DNA of 64,000 nucleotides from a bacterium (GCA_024742755.1 JANSXW010000003.1:33154-97153); one strand, 5' to 3'; positions 1-8,525 are shown, counted from the stretch's first letter. Notes: generated from the letters alone by a model not told the origin. Translations and numbers: made by a program.

Positions 1-718
1 GGGAAATCAAATAAAGGTTTTTGAGCGAGATGAATGCATAGCGGGTGAAATCTTCTATTTGAATGTTTTCGAAGCGGGCTTGTTCCAGGTGGGAGCGGTG
101 CTCCTGAGTGGTGTCGAGGTCGGGGATGGCCCATCGGTTGACCCAGTCGAGCAGCAGCTTTTCCTGTGCATCAGGGAGCGGCCTTTGGTAGCGGATGTAC
201 TCCGCAAGGACCATTCTGCCTCCGGGTTTCAGCAGTCGTGCGGCTTCCTGATAGAAGGCGGCTTTGTCGGCGGCATGGCAAAGGCTCTCACAGGCCCAGA
301 TGACATCCACGCTGTTGTCTTCGAGCGGCACCTGACAGTAGTCGCCTTCAATGAACTGGCAAAGGTGGGTGAGCTTGCGTTCCGAAGCCTGTTTTTCAGC
401 GGTGGCGACTTGGGTGGCTACGGGCGTAATGCCGGTTGCACGGACAGATTTTTGGGCGGCCAGCCACAAACTGCTGCCTCCGTTGCCACAACCAGCGTCA
501 AGCACATGCTGACCGGGTTCGACCTTGCCCCGGGCTGCCATGATTTGGTTGGTATTCAGCAGGGCCTGACCGTGGGTCCGGTGGTGGCGGTCATAAAACC
601 CGAAATGTACCGCCTGATTGTCTTCGTTGAGCCAGGCTACCTGATAGTCAAACCGGGTTTCATCATAATACCGAATGATATCACGAAGATGAGTAGTCTG
701 CAGGGAAGAGGTGGGCAT
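1..718 (-). CDS. class I SAM-dependent methyltransferase (3' end cut by window edge)
   Basis: The reading frame opens at an ATG at 718 and stays open to the left edge, so 239 codons are seen and the C-terminus is missing. SAM-binding motif I (VLDAGCGNGG) lies at about residues 72-81. It is followed by an acidic beta2 region and a post-I motif (DVIWACESLCH). The N-terminal layout (short helix, then YDETRFDYQVAW, HFGFYD) resembles the small-molecule methyltransferases related to tocopherol and sterol C-methyltransferases. An AGGAG sits a few bases before the start, one of the few Shine-Dalgarno-like sites here. The substrate cannot be told from sequence. A terminator separates it from the upstream flavoprotein gene, so it is probably its own unit. 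Confidence 0.82.
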   Translation of the reverse strand, partial: MPTSSLQTTHLRDIIRYYDETRFDYQVAWLNEDNQAVHFGFYDRHHRTHGQALLNTNQIMAARGKVEPGQHVLDAGCGNGGSSLWLAAQKSVRATGITPVATQVATAEKQASERKLTHLCQFIEGDYCQVPLEDNSVDVIWACESLCHAADKAAFYQEAARLLKPGGRMVLAEYIRYQRPLPDAQEKLLLDWVNRWAIPDLDTTQEHRSHLEQARFENIQIEDFTRYAFISLKNLYLIS

Positions 719-770
719 GAGCTCCTATGTCTGTTTCTACCGGCAAAATAGGGAATTTTTGAGGATCGGC

Positions 771-815
771 AGGAAAAGAGCGCAGCCCCGCCAACCATTC
801 GGCTGACGGGGCTGC
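771..815 (-). terminator. Rho-independent terminator of the flavoprotein gene
   Basis: GCAGCCCCG at 782-790 and CGGGGCTGC at 807-815 form a 9-bp GC-rich stem. On the minus strand it is followed by CTCTTTTCC. It lies 25 bases past the stop codon of the minus-strand flavoprotein gene ending at 840. Confidence 0.6.
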
Positions 816-839
816 TGTAAGTAGAACAATGAGTCTGTG

Positions 840-2102
840 TTATGCTCTGCCTTTCAGCATCATATTCCAGTACATAAAGGGCAGGCCGTACTTCTTGAGC
901 ACCCACATTGGGTAGAGCTCCTTGGAGGTATCGAAAAACTTGGACAACATCGGGTCGCTGTCCCGTTCGCCATCGTAGTTGAACTCCGCCAGCACCATTT
1001 TGCCGTAGCCAGTCACGAGCGGGCAGGAAGAGTACCCCTGATAATCGTTGTTGAGCTTGCCGTCATTGGCGATAGCGTGGAACAGGTTCTCTACCACAAC
1101 CGGGGCTTGCTTGCGCACAGCGGCACCAGTCTTGGCGGTAGGCAGGGCAGCGGCATCCCCCAGGGCAAAGACATTTGGGTAACGTTTATGCTTAAGGGTA
1201 TTGATGTCCACTTCAATCCAGCCTTTGGTAGGTCCTTCCTGTACGGCAAGTTGTGATTGCTGTATGAAATCAGGGGCTGCCTGCGGTGGGGCTAAGTGCA
1301 GCATGTCAAACTCCACCATTGCGCTGCCTTCCACGATTTCTTCCTTTTCGGTGTCGCGGTAGTTGTAGCAGACTGCGGAGATTTTATCGTACTCCTTTAC
1401 GATATCAAAGTACACCCGTTTGTTCTCCCCGTCAATTTTCCTGATCCGGTGGAAGAAGCGCAGCTGCAGCCCTTTGCGGTCCACGACTTTCATAAGGGTA
1501 GACTTAAACGGCTCCACCCCGAAGATCACGCTGCCCGGTGTCATAAAAAGGATGTCCGAATTTTCGCGTACGCCCTGCTTGCGCCAGTAGTCGTCAGCGA
1601 GGTACATGATCTTCTGTGGGGCACCTCCGCATTTGATAGGTGTGGCGGGTTGGGTGAAAATAGCATTCCCGCCCTTGAATTCCTGCAGTACTTCCCAGGT
1701 ATAGTCCGGATCCACATAATTGCTGCAGACCTGGTTCTTGTTCATGGTTTCTTCCAGGCCTTCAATTTGGGAATAGTCATACTTCACCCCCGGGCAGGCT
1801 ACGAGGTAGTCATAGAACACCTTCGTGCCGTCCCTGAGCACGACCTCGTTATTGTCGGGATTGACAGATTCCACATATTCCTGAATCCATTGTGCACCTT
1901 TGGGGATAAGGTCGCCCATGTTGCGCTCCGTATCCTTGTAATTGAAGGTGCCGGCGCCTACCAGCGTCCATGCAGGCTGATAATAGTGCTTGGATGCCGG
2001 GTCAATAATGGCGATGTCCAGGTTCTTGTCCTTGAGCAAAAGCTGAGCAGCAACAGTAATACCAGCTGTGCCTGCCCCAATAATCACTATTTGATGTTTC
2101 AT
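840..2102 (-). CDS. sulfide:quinone oxidoreductase-like FAD/NAD(P) flavoprotein
   Basis: A 420-residue protein of the disulfide oxidoreductase superfamily. The N-terminal dinucleotide-binding motif GAGTAG is at residues 9-14. Cys103 (VACPG) and Cys158 (KCGGAP) sit where sulfide:quinone oxidoreductases (SQR) of the SQRDL-like type carry conserved cysteines, and the C-terminal FALGDAAALPTAKTG segment is the second FAD contact. SQRs oxidise sulfide at the membrane and pass electrons to quinone. The C-terminal hydrophobic and aromatic stretch (PFMYWNMML) fits peripheral membrane attachment. An in-frame start 23 codons upstream exists, but it would add a non-conserved segment before the Rossmann fold, so the ATG at 2102 is preferred. 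No sulfur dioxygenase or rhodanese gene is adjacent. Family assignment is firm; sulfide as substrate is inferred. Confidence 0.85.
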   Translation of the reverse strand: MKHQIVIIGAGTAGITVAAQLLLKDKNLDIAIIDPASKHYYQPAWTLVGAGTFNYKDTERNMGDLIPKGAQWIQEYVESVNPDNNEVVLRDGTKVFYDYLVACPGVKYDYSQIEGLEETMNKNQVCSNYVDPDYTWEVLQEFKGGNAIFTQPATPIKCGGAPQKIMYLADDYWRKQGVRENSDILFMTPGSVIFGVEPFKSTLMKVVDRKGLQLRFFHRIRKIDGENKRVYFDIVKEYDKISAVCYNYRDTEKEEIVEGSAMVEFDMLHLAPPQAAPDFIQQSQLAVQEGPTKGWIEVDINTLKHKRYPNVFALGDAAALPTAKTGAAVRKQAPVVVENLFHAIANDGKLNNDYQGYSSCPLVTGYGKMVLAEFNYDGERDSDPMLSKFFDTSKELYPMWVLKKYGLPFMYWNMMLKGRA

Positions 2103-2193
2103 GTGAATTGGCTTTAATAATGTTTTGTAAAGTAAAAGCCAATCCCTCTTTTCTTTTGTGTGCTGAATCACAAAAGGAGCTGATAAAAGTCAT

Positions 2194-2201
2194 CAAATGT
2201 A
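2194..2201 (-). promoter_or_regulatory. candidate Bacteroidota -7 element upstream of the SQR-like gene
   Basis: TACATTTG on the minus strand matches the Bacteroidota -7 consensus TAnnTTTG and lies about 90 bases before the start codon at 2102. No convincing -33 TTG is seen at the usual 19-21 base spacing, so this is tentative. Confidence 0.32.
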
Positions 2202-2264
2202 TAAATAGTTATCACCAGGAGCCTGATTGAAGAGGTTTACGGTCTAAAAAGGCTGGCATGAGGG

Positions 2265-3269
2265 TCAGCGGCGCTGATCCGGTTTTTCCTTTTCAAGGTA
2301 GATGTCTCCAAAGGTCACCGAGATCGTTACATTGGGATAGTACTCTGCCCGGGGCTGAAATTCCACCTTTTTGATCTCATCGGTATTCTTCAGGAATTCC
2401 ATTTTGAGGTTGCTGGGGAAGTAAATGCTGCCGTGCTGAGCAGTGAGGGCATATCCGTAGTCCAGCAGCCTGGGGTCGAAGAGGAAAATGTCGCTTTTGG
2501 TACCGGTAATGTTAAGGTCCAGTAATCCTGCGGAGGCCGAAAGGATGCGCACATCTCCGTAGTTGGATTCAATGCTGTACCGGCCTTTGATCTCCTCCAG
2601 CGTTACATTCGAACGCCGGGCATTGATGGTCACGTTGCCATCCAGCCGCTTGCCGGACACATCCCCAAAGCGGGAGGAAAGGTCAATGCTGCCCTGTACG
2701 TTTTCCAGTCCCACCGGGCTGAATTCGCCCTGGTACCGGAACCGTTTGGCAAGGTTGATGACGTTGGCGGTGCCGAAGTAGTTTTTCAGGTAGACCGGGC
2801 AGTTTTCCGGCACTTTGACGACATAGCGGGCGGAAAGATTGGAAGCGGGTTCGGGGTCGCCCTCGGGCACGGAAATGTAGTTGCGCACGTAGATCTTGTT
2901 GCGCACGCGTTCTGCGATGTACTTAATCGCTTCAATATCGGTCTCCGCAGTAGCTTTTTCCGGGTGTTTGGCAATGAACTCCACCGTCAGGGAAATTTCG
3001 TCCTTGTTCCAGGTTTCGATAGAGACATCGGCTTTTTCGCCTTCAATGTTCACCTCATACGTATCCCGGTATTTGAACGTTTTTTCCAGCCGCTTGGTGA
3101 TGACATGGAGGTTAGTGGTTTGGGCCATCAGCCCGTTCCCCAAAAAGCCCAGCCCGCAAACGGCGAGCATAGCCCAAAGTGGCTTGGTGGAAAGCCAGCT
3201 CAGGTTTCGTTTGCCAGCCCGAAGTGTGCAATCCCAACAAGCTCCAAATAAAGGGTTCCAATTTTTCAT
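2265..3269 (-). CDS. exported DUF4097-like beta-helical protein
   Basis: A 334-residue protein with a hydrophobic export segment at about residues 32-49 ending MAQ. The N-region is unusually long, and an internal ATG at 3170 (MLAVCGLGF) would give a more normal signal peptide. The rest is built from repeated short beta-strand units such as SRFGDVSGK, SNYGDVRIL and VTFGDIYLE. This is the pattern of DUF4097/DUF2807-type putative adhesins, which form right-handed beta-helices. It is the third gene of a run with an ECF sigma factor and an anti-sigma candidate: the upstream gene stops at 3303, 33 bases before this start. The context suggests a cell-envelope protein made with, or sensed by, the sigma system. 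No enzymatic motif was seen. Fold assignment is by pattern only. Confidence 0.7.
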   Translation of the reverse strand: MKNWNPLFGACWDCTLRAGKRNLSWLSTKPLWAMLAVCGLGFLGNGLMAQTTNLHVITKRLEKTFKYRDTYEVNIEGEKADVSIETWNKDEISLTVEFIAKHPEKATAETDIEAIKYIAERVRNKIYVRNYISVPEGDPEPASNLSARYVVKVPENCPVYLKNYFGTANVINLAKRFRYQGEFSPVGLENVQGSIDLSSRFGDVSGKRLDGNVTINARRSNVTLEEIKGRYSIESNYGDVRILSASAGLLDLNITGTKSDIFLFDPRLLDYGYALTAQHGSIYFPSNLKMEFLKNTDEIKKVEFQPRAEYYPNVTISVTFGDIYLEKEKPDQRR

Positions 3270-3302
3270 TATTGGTCCAGCTATTTTGATTGGCAGTGAT
3301 GA

Positions 3303-4010
3303 TTAAATTTGAGCAATCATTTCCCGGATCAGGCCGGAGCGTTCCTTTTCGATCTCGCTCATTTGCCGGATGAGCTGAGCATCTTTTCCATAGCGCTCCA
3401 TCATTTTGGCTACTTCCTCTTGTGCATCCTTCAGGTCTGCCCATTCTGAAAGCAGCAGTTCATAGGTGGGCAGTTGTTTAGCCACCGGGTCTTCACGGAA
3501 TTCGTTCACCGCTTTTTGCATCAGAGCCTCCGCCTGTCCCCAGTCTTCAATACTGGCAAACTGTGCATTGGTGGTTTGCTGATCGTAAGTATAGGTGGCT
3601 TGCAACGGGGCTGCCTCCTGCTGTGGCCAGGCCCACCAGAGCCCAATCAGTAATGCAATGGCAGCCGCAGCCCGGGCCAGTACCGTCATCCTGACCCTGC
3701 GGGCGGGTGGCCGGATACCTTGTTCTATAGCGGGCCAGAGTTCCGCCGGAGGGGCATACTGCGGGAGCTTTGAAAGAGCATCCCTGAGCCGTTGTCCGGC
3801 GGCATCCGCTTCAAGCGTGTCTGCAATGCGTGCCCAGTTCTGAGGTGGCGGCGCATAGCCGGGCAGCTCATTCAGGGCGGATTTCAGTGGCGCTTCGCGG
3901 GCATCCTTGTCCAATTCCCTGCCGATCTCCTGCCAGCATTCCGCCGGGGGAGCGTACACCGGCATGCGGGAAAGTGCATCCTTAAGGGTGGTACGGTTTT
4001 GCTCAGTCAT
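3303..4010 (-). CDS. membrane-anchored anti-sigma factor candidate with three 33-residue repeats
   Basis: A 235-residue single-pass protein. Residues 9-41, 42-74 and 75-107 are three tandem 33-residue copies built on L(K/R)xALxxLPxYAPPxxxW. A transmembrane helix (about 108-128, ending LIGLWWAW) follows, then a C-terminal domain of about 105 residues rich in charged helix. The gene starts 3 bases after the stop of an ECF sigma gene, the usual place for its anti-sigma factor, and the N-in, single-helix topology also fits. No zinc-binding anti-sigma motif (HxxxCxxC) is present. The repeats would lie in the cytoplasm and could be the sigma-binding part. Function is inferred from position and topology; the repeats are seen directly. 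Confidence 0.68.
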   Translation of the reverse strand: MTEQNRTTLKDALSRMPVYAPPAECWQEIGRELDKDAREAPLKSALNELPGYAPPPQNWARIADTLEADAAGQRLRDALSKLPQYAPPAELWPAIEQGIRPPARRVRMTVLARAAAAIALLIGLWWAWPQQEAAPLQATYTYDQQTTNAQFASIEDWGQAEALMQKAVNEFREDPVAKQLPTYELLLSEWADLKDAQEEVAKMMERYGKDAQLIRQMSEIEKERSGLIREMIAQI

Positions 4011-4013
4011 CGA

Positions 4014-4550
4014 TTAGGAATTGTAATGTTCTAATGTTTCGCGCAGCCGCTTTTTGGCGTGGAACAGCTGCGATTTGGAGGTCCCGACTGAAACGCCCAG
4101 CATTTCTGCCACCTCCTTGTGCGGGTAGCCTTCGATTTCCACCAGGACGAACACCGCCCGGTAGCCTTCGGGAAGCGCTTGGATAGCCCGTTCGAGGTAC
4201 TCGACATCCAGCCGGTGCCCCCAGTCAATGGCTTCGTCTCCAACATGATGCTCAAGGGGTTCGAACCTGAGCTGCCGCTTAATATGGCTCAGCGCTGTGC
4301 GTACGACTATCGTCTTGATCCAGGCTCCGAGCGTAGACTCCCGCCTGAACTTAGGCAGTGCCCGAAAAACCTTGATGAAGGCATCCTGTAAAACATCATT
4401 GGCGGAATCAAAGTCATTGGTGATCCGGTAGGCTGCGGTGTACATGGCTTTACAGTACCGCTCGTACAGCTCGCGCTGTGCGAGGCGGTCGTGGGCCAGG
4501 CAGCCTTCAATAAGTTCTGATTCCGTCATACTTTTTGTCGCATAAACCAT
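4014..4550 (-). CDS. ECF-type RNA polymerase sigma factor
   Basis: A 178-residue sigma-70 family protein of the extracytoplasmic-function type, with only regions 2 and 4. Region 2 includes the conserved ANDVLQDAFIKVFRAL helix that contacts core polymerase and the -10 region. Region 4 includes the helix-turn-helix HKEVAEMLGVSVGTSKSQLF. A second in-frame ATG at 4529 (MTESELIEGC) is equally plausible as the start. It is followed directly by the anti-sigma candidate and then an exported beta-helical protein, forming one minus-strand unit. Such sigma/anti-sigma pairs redirect transcription in response to envelope or extracellular signals; the signal here is unknown. Confidence 0.92.
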   Translation of the reverse strand: MVYATKSMTESELIEGCLAHDRLAQRELYERYCKAMYTAAYRITNDFDSANDVLQDAFIKVFRALPKFRRESTLGAWIKTIVVRTALSHIKRQLRFEPLEHHVGDEAIDWGHRLDVEYLERAIQALPEGYRAVFVLVEIEGYPHKEVAEMLGVSVGTSKSQLFHAKKRLRETLEHYNS

Positions 4551-4627
4551 GAGCCTGGAGTTCTCCTTAATATTCGGTTATAAGGAGCATCTCAGGCAGG
4601 GGGTGGGTTGTATAGGGGTGAAAAAAA

Positions 4628-5272
4628 TTACCTGCCGAGCAACAGGCCCAGGGAGAAAATCAGCCGTTCGGGGCGCTGATCGAAATCATACCGCTGCTCA
4701 TTGAAGTACATGTGGTCGCCAAACCGGGTGAAGTTGCCCTGATAGCGTACATCAAGCATGATGTTCCAAATATCGAGCCCCGCCCCAAGCTGATAACCGT
4801 AGGTCAGCTCTTCAAACCGCTGCTCGTAGTTGTCGTAGGCCAGCAAATCGGAGGTGCTGTTGATGTACAAATGCCCCAGCGGCCCACCGCAGAGCCGTAG
4901 TGCCCCAATCCGGTAGTGGAGCAGGAGGGGGATGTCCAGGTATTGATATTTTTCAGACAGCACCTTGCTGACCGCTCCGGAGCTTCTGAGTTCCTCTACT
5001 TCGTAGTCCACCCGGTTGGAATTGAAGATGACTTCGGGTTGGATGATCCATTTCTCTCCCAGGGGGATTTGCAGGACGAGCCCTCCCTGAATGCCAAACT
5101 GTGCCTCGTCTACGTCGAGGTTCAACTCCGGGGAGCCGCCGCCTCCGGGGATGTTGTTGGGGCTCGAAGGCACGTTCAGGTTGACCAGCCCGGCGCGAAT
5201 GCCCAGGCGGACCTGAGCAGATAGGGTTGTGCTGCACAGCAACAGCAGGGTAATCAAAGTTGGGCGTTTCAT
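4628..5272 (-). CDS. small outer-membrane beta-barrel protein (PorT-like family)
   Basis: A 214-residue protein with a signal peptide (MKRPTLITLLLLCSTTLSAQ). Alternating hydrophobic/aromatic strands follow, as in the Bacteroidota outer-membrane barrel families (OMP_b-brl, PorT-like): VRLGIRAGLV, WIIQPEVIFN, YLDIPLLLHYRIG, YGYQLGAGLDIW. The C-terminus ends in a strand of the type needed for barrel assembly (RLIFSLGLLLG). An upstream in-frame ATG exists at 5299, but the ATG at 5272 gives a normal signal peptide. It is divergent from engB. No substrate is implied. Confidence 0.75.
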   Translation of the reverse strand: MKRPTLITLLLLCSTTLSAQVRLGIRAGLVNLNVPSSPNNIPGGGGSPELNLDVDEAQFGIQGGLVLQIPLGEKWIIQPEVIFNSNRVDYEVEELRSSGAVSKVLSEKYQYLDIPLLLHYRIGALRLCGGPLGHLYINSTSDLLAYDNYEQRFEELTYGYQLGAGLDIWNIMLDVRYQGNFTRFGDHMYFNEQRYDFDQRPERLIFSLGLLLGR

Positions 5273-5298
5273 ATTTATGTTCGTATTTTTATTAACCA

Positions 5299-5306
5299 CA
5301 AATTTA
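5299..5306 (-). promoter_or_regulatory. candidate -7 promoter element for the outer-membrane barrel gene
   Basis: TAAATTTG on the minus strand matches TAnnTTTG and is 27 bases before the ATG at 5272. It supports the shorter start over the ATG at 5299. No good -33 element was found. Confidence 0.38.
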
Positions 5307-5345
5307 GGCTATAATTGCCATCTTGGACGAAATCAGATTTAGCCT

Positions 5346-5963
5346 ATGGATATCAAACAAACCGCATTTGCCGGAAGCTATGCTAAAGAATCACAGTGCC
5401 CGCGCGATGGGAAGCCGGAGTACGCTTTTATCGGCCGCTCAAATGTAGGCAAATCTTCGTTAGTCAACATGCTATGCAAACGCAAGAGCATTGCCCGTAT
5501 TTCCCGCACGCCCGGCAAAACCCAGCTCCTCAATTACTTTTTAGTGAACGGGGTATGGTACCTCGTGGATTTGCCAGGCTATGGCTATGCCAAAATTTCC
5601 AAGAAGAAGCGGCAGGAATGGCAACGGATGATCCGGACGTACCTCAAAACCCGGTACACCTTGCAATCGGCCTTTGTGCTTATTGACAGCAATGTGCCGC
5701 CTCAGGAGATTGATCTTGATTTTATGAATGAGCTGGGGGAGGAGCAGATACCTTTTGCTATCGTTTATACTAAAGCCGACCGCCTGAAGCCACAGGAATT
5801 AGAGGACAACCTTGAGCAAATCAGAAAGGCTATCCTGCAGCATTGGGAAACGCTTCCGCCTGAATTCATTACCTCTTCCAACACGGGCCTCGGCCGGGAA
5901 GAACTGCTGGCGTATATTGATCAGGTCAACCAGCAGTATTTTGAACACCACGAAGACCTGTAA
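5346..5963 (+). CDS. engB: ribosome biogenesis GTP-binding protein EngB/YsxC
   Basis: A 205-residue TRAFAC GTPase of the usual length for YihA/YsxC/EngB. The G1 loop GRSNVGKSS is at residues 30-38, followed by the switch region TPGKTQ, G3 DLPGYG and G4 TKAD. The family assists assembly of the large ribosomal subunit in the cytoplasm. The acyltransferase gene begins 28 bases downstream on the same strand, so the two may be co-transcribed. Confidence 0.95.
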   Translation: MDIKQTAFAGSYAKESQCPRDGKPEYAFIGRSNVGKSSLVNMLCKRKSIARISRTPGKTQLLNYFLVNGVWYLVDLPGYGYAKISKKKRQEWQRMIRTYLKTRYTLQSAFVLIDSNVPPQEIDLDFMNELGEEQIPFAIVYTKADRLKPQELEDNLEQIRKAILQHWETLPPEFITSSNTGLGREELLAYIDQVNQQYFEHHEDL

Positions 5964-5991
5964 AAGCGGAGGAGCCCGAACGCAGAAGCCA

Positions 5992-7698
5992 ATGAAGAAG
6001 AAAGAACAACGAGCCGGCTATGAGCATGTGATCCCTGAGATTGAGGACTGGCCGATTTATAAACTGAGCCAGGACCGCCGCAATTTTATTGCAGACATCG
6101 ATCAGTTCATCACAGACCGCTTTATGCGGCAGCCTACCCCTAAGCTTACAGATATCCTGTCCAAGACCATCTACCTGGAGCGCATCCGGATGAAGGAGGA
6201 GCCCTGGAAAGTGGACCCGCCCAACGAGCGTCAGTTTTGGCGCAAAATCCGGAATCAACTGATGGGGCAGTCGCTGGACCGCAGCGAAGAAGAAGCGCGC
6301 CGGACCAATGAAGAGCTGCTCCGGAAAATCGTCCATCGGTATTCCGAAGAAATCGTGGGCACTTTTCAAAAAGGGACTTTCCTTTTTGCCCGGCGGTTTT
6401 TGACCCTGTTTTTCACCCGTTTGCTTAACACCGCTGCGAGCCGCAACTGGCGGCGGTTCTGGGGCAGCAAGCACCGGCTTCAGGACCGGCTGCTGGTCAG
6501 GGGGCATGTAGAGACTATCCGCACGTTGATGAAAAAAGGCACGGTCGTCATCGTCCCCACTCACTTCAGCAACCTGGACTCTATTTTAATTGGCTATGCG
6601 CTGGACTCCTTTGTGGGGCTGCCCTCCTTTTCCTACGGAGCGGGGCTCAACCTTTACAATACCGGCTATACGGCCTACTTCATGAACCGCCTTGGCGCCT
6701 ACCGGGTCGACCGGCGCAAGAAAAATCCGATTTATCTGGAAGTGCTGAAGGGAATGTCAAAACTCTCCATTCAACGCGGCGTCAACAGCCTGTTTTTTCC
6801 GGGAGGCACGCGCTCGCGCTCCGGTGCCCTGGAGACCAAGCTGAAGCTGGGCCTGATGAGCACCGCTGTGGAAGCCCAACGGGCCATCTACGAGGAAGGC
6901 CGGCAGGAGAAAGTCTTCATTTGCCCGCTGATCCTGGGCTACCACTTTGTTTTGGAGGGGCAGTTCCTGATTGACCAGCACCTTAAGCGGATGGGCAAAG
7001 AGCGCTACATGCAAAGCCGGGATGAGTTTTACAGCTTCCGAAAACTGACCAAATTCATCTGGCAGTTTTTTTCTCAGGAAAATGACATTACCCTTTCCTT
7101 CGGGCAGCCGATGGACGTGCTCGGCAACTACGTGGATGCCGATGGCCGCAGCTTTGATCAGTACGGCAATGAAATCAATCTGGAGGAATACTTCTACACC
7201 GCCGGGAAAGTCACTAAGAACCTGCAGCGGGAGTCGGAGTACACCAAGCGGTTGGGGGAACGCATTGTGGAGCGCTACTTCAAGGACAACATCGTGTTGA
7301 CCAGCCATCTGGTAGCCTTTGCCGCTTTTCAGATTGTGAAAAACAAAAACAGCCGCCTGGATCTCTACGGCATCTTGCGCCTGCCGGCAGATGACTATGT
7401 CTTTCCCAGGGCAACCATGCGGGAAGTGGTGGGGCAGCTGCGGCAACGCCTCATCGATATGGCAGATGCCGGGGAAGTGAAATTGTCGGAACAGGTGATG
7501 TATGACGTCGATCAGCTCATAGAAGATGGCATCAGCCGCCTGGGGACCTACCACATTGCCAAGCCTTTGCGCTTCAATAAAAAAGGGCAAATCATTAGTG
7601 AAAGTTTTAAGGTATTGTATTTTTATCACAACCGCCTTACCGGCTACGGGCTGGAAGAAAAGGTGCAGTGGAAGCAATTTGACCTTGAAATGGTTTAA
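5992..7698 (+). CDS. glycerol-3-phosphate / 1-acylglycerol-3-phosphate acyltransferase family protein
   Basis: A 568-residue protein with the PlsB/PlsC acyltransferase core. Block I has the catalytic HxxxxD (HFSNLD, about residue 190); block III is FPGGTRSRSG; other blocks include NRLGAYRVDRR and CPLILGYH. It is about twice the size of PlsC, with about 150 extra N-terminal and about 200 extra C-terminal residues, resembling PlsB-type enzymes. It should acylate glycerol-3-phosphate or lysophosphatidate at the inner membrane. The ATG at 5992 follows the engB stop by 28 bases. The frame is open further upstream inside engB, but that overlap is non-conserved in character, so the shorter start is used. 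The ion-channel gene starts 5 bases after its stop. Confidence 0.85.
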   Translation: MKKKEQRAGYEHVIPEIEDWPIYKLSQDRRNFIADIDQFITDRFMRQPTPKLTDILSKTIYLERIRMKEEPWKVDPPNERQFWRKIRNQLMGQSLDRSEEEARRTNEELLRKIVHRYSEEIVGTFQKGTFLFARRFLTLFFTRLLNTAASRNWRRFWGSKHRLQDRLLVRGHVETIRTLMKKGTVVIVPTHFSNLDSILIGYALDSFVGLPSFSYGAGLNLYNTGYTAYFMNRLGAYRVDRRKKNPIYLEVLKGMSKLSIQRGVNSLFFPGGTRSRSGALETKLKLGLMSTAVEAQRAIYEEGRQEKVFICPLILGYHFVLEGQFLIDQHLKRMGKERYMQSRDEFYSFRKLTKFIWQFFSQENDITLSFGQPMDVLGNYVDADGRSFDQYGNEINLEEYFYTAGKVTKNLQRESEYTKRLGERIVERYFKDNIVLTSHLVAFAAFQIVKNKNSRLDLYGILRLPADDYVFPRATMREVVGQLRQRLIDMADAGEVKLSEQVMYDVDQLIEDGISRLGTYHIAKPLRFNKKGQIISESFKVLYFYHNRLTGYGLEEKVQWKQFDLEMV

Positions 7699-7703
7699 CC
7701 CCT

Positions 7704-8525
7704 ATGATCAAACGGTTTTTTCTTTCGGAACGCAATATGATGGCTGCAATCCTGGTCAATGCAGTGCTCATCTTTATGCTATACTTTCCGGGCTGGCGGC
7801 ACAATGAGTGGCTGGAGCTGATAGACCATGTCTTCATTCTGTTTTTTCTGCTGGAGGCCGCCGTAAAGCTGTACACGCTCAAGCCCCGAGGTTATTTTGC
7901 TGACCCCTGGAACCGTTTCGATCTGATCATTGTGCTGGGCAGCCTGCCTTCCCTGCTGGTTCAGGTCATTCCTGTACCCGATACCTCCCTGTTGATTATT
8001 CTGCGCTTGTTCCGGCTGATCCGCCTCATCCGGTTCATCCGTTTTGTGCCCCATCTGAGCAAAGTCATTACCGGTCTGGGGCGGGCCCTGCAGGCGTCGC
8101 TCTTTGTGCTTTTGGCTTTGTTTTTTCTGAATTTGTTGCTGGCCATCTTCACCTGCCACTTTTTTGCAGATATTGCCCCGCAGTATTTTGGGGACCCCCT
8201 CATTGCATCTTATTCCATTTTCCAGATGTTTACCGTGGAAGGGTGGAATGAGATCCCGGCTACGATTGCCCAAAGTTTAACCGAGCAGCAAACGCAGGCT
8301 GGGATTTTTAACACAAGTGTCCTCATTGGCATGACACGGCTTTACTTCGTGCTGGTGGTGTTGCTGGGCGGCGTTTTTGGCATGTCGCTGGCCAACGCCG
8401 TGTTTGTCGACGAAATGACCATGGACAATAATGATGCCCTGGAGCGTAAGGTCGATGACCTGCACAACGAAATCAGGGAACTGAAAGCCCTGCTGCTGCG
8501 TAACGAACAAAAAGAAAACCCATGA
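7704..8525 (+). CDS. voltage-gated cation channel (NaChBac/CavMr-like, one 6-TM domain)
   Basis: A 273-residue six-helix channel. S4 carries arginines at every third position (R101, R104, R107, R110, R113), the voltage sensor. The pore loop holds the selectivity filter TVEGWNE at 177-183, where bacterial sodium channels usually have TLESW. S6 (LYFVLVVLLGGVFGMSLANAVFVDEM) is followed by a C-terminal coiled coil (about 240-268) as in tetrameric NaChBac-type channels. The Glu is kept; the Gly after it is the substitution associated with Ca2+ selectivity in some prokaryotic channels. Four subunits should assemble in the inner membrane. The gene overlaps the exonuclease start by 4 bases (ATGA). 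Ion preference is inferred. Confidence 0.88.
   Translation: MIKRFFLSERNMMAAILVNAVLIFMLYFPGWRHNEWLELIDHVFILFFLLEAAVKLYTLKPRGYFADPWNRFDLIIVLGSLPSLLVQVIPVPDTSLLIILRLFRLIRLIRFIRFVPHLSKVITGLGRALQASLFVLLALFFLNLLLAIFTCHFFADIAPQYFGDPLIASYSIFQMFTVEGWNEIPATIAQSLTEQQTQAGIFNTSVLIGMTRLYFVLVVLLGGVFGMSLANAVFVDEMTMDNNDALERKVDDLHNEIRELKALLLRNEQKENP

Noticed and set aside
59..751. 230-codon plus-strand open frame
   Set aside because: It is the antisense shadow of the methyltransferase gene, whose minus frame shows SAM-binding motifs.
5812..5991. 60-codon N-terminal extension of the acyltransferase frame
   Set aside because: It runs inside engB in another frame, and the ATG at 5992 fits the family better.
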